Shown here: in pieces, positions 7,101 to 12,672 of the stretch
Layout of the letters: each line of letters opens with the position of its first letter
How positions within the stretch are numbered: the first letter of the stretch is position 1
Assembly: GCA_026388915.1 (NCBI GenBank)
Contig: JAPLIW010000661.1
Location: forward strand, 1 to 13,285
Length of the DNA: 13,285 nucleotides
Direction of reading: 5' to 3'
Source of the DNA: Deltaproteobacteria bacterium
Lineage (GTDB): Bacteria > Desulfobacterota > SM23-61
Position numbers and translations under genes: made by a program
The notes under the pieces: model-generated
Told to the model about the DNA's origin: nothing
The model's database searches: none
Seen by the model: the letters and a program-made list of their open reading frames with translations, nothing else

Positions 7101-8678
7101 TCCTGGGATGGACTTCCCCTTTTCCGGGAGGGTTTCCCAAGGGAGGCTCAGGAGGGGGAGGACCTCACCTGGTTTCTCGGCCAGTGGCTTTCATTTTACG
7201 GGCCGACAAATTCAGTTTTCATTGAAAGAACCCTGGGGATTAGCAGGGATCGGCTTTCGGCGGCGTTGGAGGACCTGCTGGATGCCCGGAAGCTAGTCAA
7301 AGGAGAGCTGGTCAGCGGGGGTGGGGCTGAGGATATCTGCGACAGCGAAAATTTCGAGATCCTGGTCCGTCTGGCCCGGGCCGAAGCACAGCCGGTTTTC
7401 GAACCCCTGGAAATCGAGCGGCTCCCTTTATTCCTGGCCGATTTTCAGGGGATCACCAGCCCGAAGGGCGGCCTCGAAGGACTCCGCGAGCGGATCGAGC
7501 AGCTTCTCTGTTATCCGGCCGAGGCCGGATTCTGGGAGTCCGAGATCTTTCCCGCCAGGCTTCAGCCTTACGATCCCTCCTGGCTGGATACCCTGATGCA
7601 GGAAGGGGACTTGAAATGGGTGGGGAACGAAGGCCATCGGATCGCCTTCTGCTTTGAGCCGGATTTGGACCTGATGCGGGAGGATGCGACGGAACCACCC
7701 AAGGAGGATGAGGCCGCATCTCCTACAGGGGCTGGGGAGAGCAGCGCCCTGGCGCGCCTGTTTCCGGACCCGGGCGGGCGTTATTCCTTTGCCGCCTTAT
7801 TGACCCGGTCCCCCCATTCGCCGGCGGCGTTGGCGGAAGAATTATGGAAGGGAGTTTGGCAGGGGCAGTTGACGAATGACACCTTTATTGCTCTCCGCCG
7901 GGCGATGGTGAACAAATTCAAACTGCCTGAGCCGGTTTCCGGAGACCGGAGATTACCCGGAAGGTGGAGCCGCCTCCGGACCGGCCTTCGACAGAGGAAA
8001 GAAGGAAGATCCTTCCCCGGGAACTGGCAAATGCTGCCTCCCCCGGAGCTTTCCGATGATCTGCTGGAAACCGAGGAGCGGAAAAAAGAAAGGGTGCGGC
8101 TTCTACTTGACCGTTACGGTATCCTTTTCAGGGAACTCCTTCAGCGAGAACTCCCTGCATTGAGCTGGCCGAGCCTCTTCCGGTCTTTGCGGATCATGGA
8201 ATTGTCCGGAGAGGTCCTGGCCGGTTACTTCTTCAAAGGGATTCCCGGCCCCCAATTCATTTCCCCCCAGGCCTTCCGCCGCCTGCAGCGAACCCTGCCG
8301 GAGGAACCAGTCTTTTGGATCAATGCCGCTGACCCGGCTTCCCTCTGCGGAATTCAGCTGGAGTCTCTCAAAGGGACATTGCCCCCACGATTGTCAAGCA
8401 CCCACCTGGTCTACCATGGGATCAAACTGATGATGGTGTCCAAGCGCTTCGGTAAGGAACTGCTTTTCCATGTTTCGCCCGGGGACCCCAATCTCCCCCG
8501 GTACCTGGGGCCTTTGCGACATCTTCTCAACCGGCCGTTCCAACCGGTGAGACGCATCGCCATCGAAACCATCAACGGAGAACCCGCTCCCCAGAGTCCC
8601 CACATTCCCGCCCTGCGGACTGCTTTTGAAGTCCTGGTGGATTACAAATGCGTAAACCTCTCCCGGAAAAGGAGCTGA
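4185..8678 (+). CDS. lhr: Lhr-type superfamily 2 helicase (DEAD/H helicase with Lhr core and C-terminal domain)
   Basis: Full-length Lhr-family protein, 1497 aa (E. coli Lhr is about 1538). Lhr is an ATP-driven 3'-5' DNA/RNA-DNA translocase linked to DNA repair. RecA domain 1 has a Q-motif glutamine (Gln30), Walker A APTGTGKT (47-54), TRTGDT (119-124), DEIH (169-172) and SATL (203-206). RecA domain 2 has STLIFVNSRR (281-290), HHGSLS (311-316), ATHSLELGIDIG (337-348) and QRVGRAGHR (367-375). The DEAD/H-associated region follows (about 630-720, with VIHTLWGGRVNRPL), then a winged-helix-rich C-terminal part with QWLSFYGPTN near 1000, LVKGELVSGGG near 1040 and FPARLQPYDPSWLD near 1122. These match the Lhr-CTD, a region that in E. 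coli Lhr is reported to carry uracil-DNA glycosylase activity. An acidic low-complexity linker lies near 1166-1188. The frame is unbroken. Glycosylase activity here is not shown. Confidence 0.9.
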   Translation: MDRRPESLAHFHPLIGRWFTDNVGRPTDVQREAWPKIAAGEHVLISAPTGTGKTLAAFLYALNRLITGAWPTGHTSVLYVSPLKALNYDIQRNLLGPLEELKKIFEEAGEVFPGIRVLTRTGDTPQAERRRMLRHPPEILITTPESLNLILSSPSARAILARLSTVILDEIHSVVGNKRGVHLITAVERLVRLSGEFQRIALSATLRPLETVAEFVGGFSLQGTPENPRYEPRRVTTVRSALQKQYDLHLRYIPVISEEEPGDVWGPMVAGVKNIILQNRSTLIFVNSRRLCETLTLKINEGEKEPLAYSHHGSLSLEIRSEVERRLKAGELRAIVATHSLELGIDIGSIDEVVLIQSPFSISSAVQRVGRAGHRVGEVSRGTFFPTHPRDFLEAAVLVPAILHHEIEEVKPILYPLDVLSQVIVSMAGVEAWKTDSLFAALKTSYPYRHLSRGQFDLVLNMLSGRYAHTLVRELKPRVSVDRIDGTVTSRKGALQALYSSGGVIPDRGYFQLRHQETRARIGELDEEFVWEASVGDIFSLGAQSWQIREITHNDVLVLPAKSRGNATPFWKGEESGRDFHFSERIGKFLEEADGRLEDPDFLASLQQGRRMDEDAAGRLVDFLKRQREETGCRLPHRHHLVVESVSRGPGGTPGNMMVIHTLWGGRVNRPLDMALDAAWQERFGHRLEFFVGNDSVAILLPHETQGEELLSLLDANRIDDLLRKRLEGSGFFGARFRECAGRALLIERTRWGERMPLWMSRLQSQKLLDAVLRYEDFPILLETWRTCLQDEFDLENLKKLLNELASGVIAWTGVKTAHPSPFAGSDWWRQVSKYMYMDDRPLSDRVSRLRESFLREIILQPGLRPTVSPDLVKRFEAKRQRLNPGYSPATGRELLDWVKERLLIPCGEWEQLLVGMQRDHGLDPDSLLGELKDKLIRIHPPGAGETLVGAREIVPLVLTHGYGREKEVGAESWDGLPLFREGFPREAQEGEDLTWFLGQWLSFYGPTNSVFIERTLGISRDRLSAALEDLLDARKLVKGELVSGGGAEDICDSENFEILVRLARAEAQPVFEPLEIERLPLFLADFQGITSPKGGLEGLRERIEQLLCYPAEAGFWESEIFPARLQPYDPSWLDTLMQEGDLKWVGNEGHRIAFCFEPDLDLMREDATEPPKEDEAASPTGAGESSALARLFPDPGGRYSFAALLTRSPHSPAALAEELWKGVWQGQLTNDTFIALRRAMVNKFKLPEPVSGDRRLPGRWSRLRTGLRQRKEGRSFPGNWQMLPPPELSDDLLETEERKKERVRLLLDRYGILFRELLQRELPALSWPSLFRSLRIMELSGEVLAGYFFKGIPGPQFISPQAFRRLQRTLPEEPVFWINAADPASLCGIQLESLKGTLPPRLSSTHLVYHGIKLMMVSKRFGKELLFHVSPGDPNLPRYLGPLRHLLNRPFQPVRRIAIETINGEPAPQSPHIPALRTAFEVLVDYKCVNLSRKRS

Positions 8679-8793
8679 ACTTTTTGTGTAGACAGGGCTG
8701 ATGGATTCGTAATATCCTGACGGCGCATAAAAATTGGCTTTCCCTCTTCCTGGAGGCGAATACCTCAAAACCAAAAATCGATCCGGAGAGCCT

Positions 8794-9102
8794 ATGTTCG
8801 CGATTGCCAATCTTTTGGTTGCTCTCGCCGTCCTTCTCAATTTGGTCCTGCATATCTACATGTGGATCATCATTGCCAGGGTTATCGTTTCCTGGGTCAT
8901 TCTATTCCGGCCAAGTCCTTTTGTTCATTCTTTAGCCTATGCTCTTAACCGGCTCACCGATCCGGTGCTCTGGCGAATTCGGAGGTATATCCCCCTGCGG
9001 GGGGCGGGCCTTGACCTTTCTCCCTTTATCGCCATTTTGATCATTATTTTCCTGCAACATTTCCTCGTGGCCACTCTCATCGACCTGGCCCGCAGGCTGT
9101 AA
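8794..9102 (+). CDS. YggT-family membrane protein
   Basis: A 102-aa inner membrane protein with two hydrophobic segments (about 3-38 and 74-96). The family pattern is clear: IIIARVIVSWV (25-35), LTDPVLWRIRRYIP (54-67) and LDLSPFIAILIIIF (73-86). YggT proteins are widespread and poorly understood; links to osmotic tolerance, cell division and thylakoid or plastid organisation are reported for relatives. ATG 8794 is preceded by CCGGAGAG at 8783-8790. A TTG at 8734 would add a hydrophilic 20-residue N-terminus that the family does not have. It lies 115 bases after the helicase and is convergent with the phosphatase gene. No strong terminator was found in 9103-9201, only a short GGGGTCCCC palindrome and a TCTTTTATTT run. 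Confidence 0.88.
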   Translation: MFAIANLLVALAVLLNLVLHIYMWIIIARVIVSWVILFRPSPFVHSLAYALNRLTDPVLWRIRRYIPLRGAGLDLSPFIAILIIIFLQHFLVATLIDLARRL

Positions 9103-9201
9103 CCGAACAGGCCGGGGTCCCCACTCTTAGCGGCTCTTTTATTTGATGAAACAGTCAGTCCGGGATATTTAGAAATGGCACCGGTTCTTTTGTTTTACCC
9201 T

Positions 9202-9855
9202 CTATCGTTCATCATCAATTTCCAACGAATAGCGCCGAGCTTCCGACGGAATCCCGCAGTATTGCTCCTTATCGTAGTACTGATAATCCTGCCGGCAGGG
9301 ATCATAGGTATTCCGCGCCCACTCTTCACCCCCGTAAACTTCTCGGATAAAGTAGGTCTTTGCCGGGGTGAAATCCGGGAAATGCCCATAAAACGGGTGA
9401 AGTTGCCCCGCCGCCTCGCGCCTAGACCATTTGAGGTGATCCATGGCGAAAATAGCGGCCGCTTCGCCGGTTCGGTCCGCGCCAGCCTTGCAATGGACAA
9501 GAATGGGACGGGGAAGTTCCTTGAAAGCGTCGAGAAGCCGGATCAGGTCGTCCCGGTGGGGGAGGCGGACCGCAGACATGCCGATATCCACCCGTCTCAG
9601 CCCGAGTTCGTCGGATACGGCTTTTTCGGTATCGTACCAGGACTCCCCAGGGTGAGAGCCCCGAAGATTGATAACGCTCCGCAGTTGGTATTCTTGAGTC
9701 ATCCGGCGGAGATCCCTGCCCGACGGCTGAGCGGAGCGGTATAGCACCCCTTCCTTGACAGGGTGGAAGTTGAGGGGATCATAGGTATAGAGGAGGTGCT
9801 CCAAGGTGGCGCAGGAGGGAAGAAAGGCAAGGAGAAACAGGGAAATCCAGAACAT
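9202..9855 (-). CDS. Probable lipoprotein phosphatase, dual-specificity/tyrosine phosphatase fold
   Basis: A 217-aa protein with a Cys-x5-Arg phosphatase signature VHCKAGADRTG: nucleophile Cys122, phosphate-binding Arg128. Upstream are the family-typical VLYRSAQPSG (37-46) and VINLRG (61-66), as in bacterial dual-specificity phosphatase-like proteins. Substrate (protein, inositol phosphate or other) cannot be told from sequence. The N-terminus is a short hydrophobic stretch ending LPSC (12-15), resembling a lipobox with Cys15. From ATG 9855 it lacks the usual positive n-region. An upstream TTG at 9907-9909 would add Arg and Lys residues but overlaps the previous gene's stop and has no Shine-Dalgarno, so the ATG (GGGGG about 8 bases before) is preferred. 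It is the last gene of a three-gene - strand cluster, 47 bases after the 133-aa protein. Export would place it in the periplasm or at a membrane. Confidence 0.78.
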   Translation of the reverse strand: MFWISLFLLAFLPSCATLEHLLYTYDPLNFHPVKEGVLYRSAQPSGRDLRRMTQEYQLRSVINLRGSHPGESWYDTEKAVSDELGLRRVDIGMSAVRLPHRDDLIRLLDAFKELPRPILVHCKAGADRTGEAAAIFAMDHLKWSRREAAGQLHPFYGHFPDFTPAKTYFIREVYGGEEWARNTYDPCRQDYQYYDKEQYCGIPSEARRYSLEIDDER

Positions 9856-9902
9856 TGGTTTGCCCCCGGCAAGTCCCGAAATCTTGAGCTGGCCTTCTTT
9901 CC

Positions 9903-10304
9903 TTAACAACGTTTTCGTTGGGTGCCCTTTCTTGATCGCCCTGTCCTGATTTCCGCCCGGGTCCCGAGCAGGCCTGCGCTTAGGGCCTTGGCCAGTATGT
10001 CGGCAAGCGTCCCTACCCCTTTGGCCGCTATATGGACGGCCTCGGCGACTTTTTTCCACCGTTCGACCTCCTGCGGAATTTTGTTGGCCAAGGTCGCAAG
10101 TCTATTCGAATCCTGTTTCAGCTTATCTATGCCCTGCTGAAGATCCTGCAAAACAAGCTGGTCATCGATGTCCAGCAACAGGGCGTAAATGGATTGCAGG
10201 TTATTGCGTTGTTTTTCGGTCAGATCCGGGTCCTGCCGGGCTTCGTCGACCAACTTCTCCGCCTCCCGTACCATTATCAATGCGTTCTTGATCTCGGTAT
10301 TCAT
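9903..10304 (-). CDS. Small helical protein of unknown function
   Basis: A 133-aa protein that I do not recognise. It appears almost wholly alpha-helical, with charged heptad-like stretches around 5-95 (EAEKLVDEAR, DLQQGIDKLKQDSNRL), a small-residue segment GVGTLADILAKALSAGLLG near 96-114, and a strongly basic tail ending in RKGTQRKRC. No signal peptide or clear membrane span is visible, though the 96-114 segment could be amphipathic. ATG 10302-10304 is preceded by a G-rich Shine-Dalgarno-like run (complement of about 10311-10316). It sits 43 bases after the lipoprotein gene and 47 before the phosphatase gene, on the same strand, which points to one operon and perhaps a shared task with those two. 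Confidence 0.68.
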   Translation of the reverse strand: MNTEIKNALIMVREAEKLVDEARQDPDLTEKQRNNLQSIYALLLDIDDQLVLQDLQQGIDKLKQDSNRLATLANKIPQEVERWKKVAEAVHIAAKGVGTLADILAKALSAGLLGTRAEIRTGRSRKGTQRKRC

Positions 10305-10347
10305 AACCGGCCCCCCATCCTTGTGATTTCCCCTTTGGCCTGCATCC

Positions 10348-11274
10348 CTACTCGAATTTCTTCTTAAGTTTCCGGGCCGCCTTCACTTCATCGGCGAGTA
10401 CCGTTATTTGTTCAATCACCCCTTTTAAATCCTGCTTCTTACCTAAGGCCTCTTTTAGAGCCGGGTGGGCGTCGCGATACCTTTTCGCCGAGGAGATCGC
10501 CGCATCGGCGAGACTTTCTGCACCTTCGAGCCGGTAAAAAATCTGGTTGATTCTCACCACGGTACTCAGGTCCAGCCTTCCCTGGTGATTGGCTGAGTTT
10601 ATGAACTCCCGCTCCACCCGGGCCGTAAGGTCTTTAAGATGGGGCGAGACCTTGTCCCGGATTATGTCCTCAACATCCCTGGTTAGAGCCTCGATGAGGG
10701 GATCCGCAAGCCCGACATACTCCTTTAAGAGCACCGTTTGCTTATAGCGAAGGTAAATGCCGCCGGCGCCGTGAACGATTTGGGCCGCGGCAGACCCAAT
10801 AAGGGAAAAGTCCTTTTGGTAGGAATCGTTATACGCCCCGATGGCTCTGTCGAGAGACTTCCCCACTGCGGTCGCGCTCTCGTCTAAGGAGGTGGTGAAG
10901 TCATCGGAGGTGAGTATGGTTAAGGCAGCAGCGTAGATATTGAGGATTTCGAGGGCCTCATCCGCCCGTTTCGCCGCCGCGGCAAACTCCTGGCGCCTCT
11001 GGCGGGCTGACTTCATATCCTGTAAGGCCTGGTCGGCAGTTTTATCACCGGGCCGGAAAGTGTACCCAGTCACCGCCAGGAGCCTGTTTTCCTCAGCAAC
11101 CTCACCATACATGGATATGACCGCTCCCGGCAGGGCACCGTACCCCTGAGTCGCCTGCGCGAATCGCTCGACCTCTTTCACCTGCGAGGGGGTCAAGACC
11201 GCACACCCGCAAAGCAACGTTATGGCCAGCAACGCGGCCGTCAGCGGCAAGCTAGACCCCAATTTCCTCCCCAT
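10348..11274 (-). CDS. Uncharacterised helical lipoprotein
   Basis: A 308-aa predicted lipoprotein with no family I can name. The signal peptide is basic MGRKLG, hydrophobic 9-21, and a lipobox-like LCGC (21-24) with Cys24 as the likely lipidated residue. The mature part is rich in long charged helices (QALQDMKSARQRRQEF, FAAAAKRADEALEIL, VEDIIRDKVSPHLKDL), ending KAARKLKKKFE, suggesting an elongated periplasmic helical protein. The start is ATG 11274, because AGGAGA (complement of 11281-11286) lies 6 bases upstream. A TTG six codons earlier would place that ribosome site inside the gene. It is first in the three-gene cluster with the helical 133-aa protein and the phosphatase. No convincing promoter was found upstream. 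Confidence 0.75.
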   Translation of the reverse strand: MGRKLGSSLPLTAALLAITLLCGCAVLTPSQVKEVERFAQATQGYGALPGAVISMYGEVAEENRLLAVTGYTFRPGDKTADQALQDMKSARQRRQEFAAAAKRADEALEILNIYAAALTILTSDDFTTSLDESATAVGKSLDRAIGAYNDSYQKDFSLIGSAAAQIVHGAGGIYLRYKQTVLLKEYVGLADPLIEALTRDVEDIIRDKVSPHLKDLTARVEREFINSANHQGRLDLSTVVRINQIFYRLEGAESLADAAISSAKRYRDAHPALKEALGKKQDLKGVIEQITVLADEVKAARKLKKKFE

Positions 11275-11725
11275 TGGAAATCTCCTCTTCAAAGCAGGGT
11301 GGATGGGACACGTTTGAAAATTAGCCCTTTATTTTTTGGGTCCACAGAATGAAAACCCTTCACCGGAGAATAGGAATCACCCTTGGAGGGGTCATGTCGG
11401 CACCTTCCAGAAAATCCATCGCCTACTGCTCGCCGGAAGGTTAGGGGTTATATTGCAGGGTTAATCATAAACAGATGGGAAATTCGATGCCCTAAAAGTA
11501 TTCCTAAAGGAAGGGATAGTCAAGGAGAAAAATCGGAGAAAAATCGGAGAAAAATCCCCTTGATATTTAAAGCGTCTGGCTGATTCCAATTTGAAATACT
11601 GCTTTCTGAAATAAGGTTCTAAAAAAAAGACTTCCGGAAGACCCGTTCCCCGAGTAGTACACCTACAAGTCCGTAATCCAACGTTGAGATGAGAATCAAT
11701 GATTACGATTAGAAATGTTGGGTGA
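11275..11725. other. Gene-poor AT-richer spacer
   Basis: About 450 bases with no gene I can support. Short open frames exist on both strands (for example 11461-11730 on the - strand) but lack ribosome sites and family features. The stretch holds an 11-bp triple tandem repeat and ends at the transposase fragment. It must contain the promoter and leader of the - strand lipoprotein cluster, but only a weak TGGACC/TAATTT pair with a 15-base spacer was seen around 11320-11346. Confidence 0.6.
11524..11556 (+). repeat. Three perfect 11-bp tandem repeats
   Basis: GGAGAAAAATC occurs three times without a mismatch (11524-11534, 11535-11545, 11546-11556). An 11-bp period is about one helical turn, so copies would face the same side of DNA. 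Could be a slippage product in non-coding DNA or a set of phased binding sites; nothing else supports function. Confidence 0.9.
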
Positions 11726-11989
11726 ATCACCGGAGGTCTGGATGGCGATGACGGCGCCGGGGATGGGATTTTTCTCCGGTACCGTCTCCTGAAGAAAAAG
11801 CTTCAGGGATTCCCAGGCGCAGCGACTCAGATCGGAAAGAAGATCCCGGTCATAGAAAAAATACCGGCGCAGGATTTTCGGGATGCTGAAGACGACGTGT
11901 CGGTGGGGAACTTTCCTGAGCATGTGAGAACAGAGCCATTCCCCGAATTCCACCACCCGCTTCTGATGGCAGGAAGGACAGAAATGAGA
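11726..11989 (-). pseudogene. Internal fragment of an IS91-family transposase
   Basis: Read on the - strand, about 88 residues match from memory the region of IS91-like transposases just after the N-terminal zinc-binding domain: FCPSCHQKRVVEFGEW, VPHRHVVFSIPKILRRYFFY, DLSRCAWESLKLF and VPEKNPIPGAVIAIQT. The frame is continuous, but the element is cut at both ends. Only the second Cys-x2-Cys of the zinc domain remains, and the catalytic His and Tyr motifs that should follow are missing. Homology ends near AIQTSGD (11726-11728), after which the frame soon stops. It cannot be active. At its upstream end it joins directly to the truncated HExxH gene. Family assignment is confident; the exact ends are approximate. 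Confidence 0.8.
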
Positions 11990-12230
11990 ATGGCTGATTT
12001 AAGGTACCTATTTCCCAGTGCATATCCGTATTCGTCAGCCAGGCGACAAACGCATGCGAGCCTTCGTGGATCAAGAAAGCTGATGCGATGCCAGCGGAAA
12101 ACTTCAGGGCAGAGCCAAATGTTATTCTATCTTCTACAGCACTTGCGTGGGATGGCATAAACCCAAAAAAGACAGGGGCCATTGCACTTATTGTATATCG
12201 GGTAATTTCTGGAATTTTGGCGTTTCTCAT
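11990..12230 (-). pseudogene. Truncated gene for an exported HExxH protein
   Basis: From ATG 12228-12230 the frame encodes MRNAKIPEITRYT, a hydrophobic core APVFFGFM (18-25) and an Ala-Ser-Ala cleavage site (29-31), so a Sec signal peptide. Then come FGSALKFSAG and LIHEGSHAFV with HEGSH at 55-59, an HExxH zinc-metalloprotease-like motif, and LTNTDMHWEIGTLNQP (65-80). After Pro80 (11991) the reading frame runs into antisense-frame sequence of the transposase fragment, so the native C-terminus is lost. Proteins with a similar HEGxHA...NTDM...NQP pattern occur in deltaproteobacteria as larger membrane proteins; this is recalled, not searched. The ribosome site is weak and longer starts exist (TTG 12305). 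Probably a non-functional remnant, though a short fusion product could still be made. Confidence 0.6.
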
Positions 12231-12547
12231 AACTGTTTGCTCTAGGCGAATAAACCAGCCACCCATGCTGCAAACCAAAAGGATTCCGCCCTTTCCGTTG
12301 GCCAAAATATGGATTGAAGAGCAATAAATAAACCAATTTGGTATAATTCCATAACAAATGAATTTTATATCCTTTTATAAATTTCTTTCCTAATCCGTTA
12401 AAAAAAATGGAAAGGAAATTTCCTTTTTTCCCAAACTTTTTCCACTAAGGTATAGAAAGAAACCTTCTCAAGTCGATGCCTTATTCCCGTTGCCTGCTCC
12501 CACCAAAGATTGCAGGGCAAAGGGGGTGTTCTAGCAATAGTGGAATG
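12231..12547. other. AT-rich intergenic stretch
   Basis: About 320 bases between the truncated HExxH gene and the repeats before the BIG2 gene, with no supportable coding sequence. The - strand frame at 12398-12595 is biased and has no ribosome site. The composition is clearly more AT-rich than the flanking metabolic genes. A palindrome at 12411-12426 is the only structured element seen. Confidence 0.55.
12411..12426. repeat. 16-bp perfect palindrome
   Basis: AAAGGAAATTTCCTTT is fully self-complementary, flanked by an A run on the left and a T run on the right. With no loop it is more like a dimeric protein-binding site than a terminator. No regulator or target gene can be named. Confidence 0.6.
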
Positions 12548-12580
12548 AAAGCAATTAAAGCAATGATTAAAGCAATGATT
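12548..12580 (+). repeat. Tandem AAAGCAATGATT repeats next to a promoter
   Basis: Two perfect 12-bp copies (12557-12568, 12569-12580) follow a shortened copy AAAGCAATT (12548-12556, three bases missing). The last two bases of the array are the first two bases of the -35 box TTGACA. Copy-number change would alter the sequence directly upstream of the promoter. Confidence 0.85.
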
Positions 12581-12607
12581 GACAGGTTTTGCCAAAGGGT
12601 GTAAATT
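12579..12607 (+). promoter_or_regulatory. Near-consensus sigma70 promoter for the BIG2 lipoprotein
   Basis: A perfect -35 TTGACA (12579-12584), a 17-base spacer and -10 TAAATT (12602-12607, 4 of 6). Transcription would begin near 12614, giving a leader of about 60 bases before ATG 12673. It is the best promoter in the window. Confidence 0.65.
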
Positions 12608-12672
12608 TTGATCGGTTATTAGCGGGTTTTTAGCTTTGCTTCTTGGCTGTTTCTTTTCCCGGAGGTATCCTC

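Noticed and set aside
8684..8715. Possible promoter before yggT (TAGACA and TAATAT)
   Set aside because: The spacer is only 15 bases and the -10 matches 4 of 6; too weak to list, so yggT could equally be read from the helicase transcript.
9107..9140. Possible terminator between yggT and the phosphatase gene
   Set aside because: There is a T-rich run and a GGGGTCCCC palindrome, but the stem is very short and the longer GCCG/CGGC pairing has a large loop.
11461..11730. 89-codon - strand frame next to the transposase fragment
   Set aside because: It spans the tandem repeats, lacks a ribosome site and does not continue the transposase sequence.
12548..12580. Short repeats as a CRISPR array
   Set aside because: The copies are directly adjacent with no spacers, and no cas gene is present.
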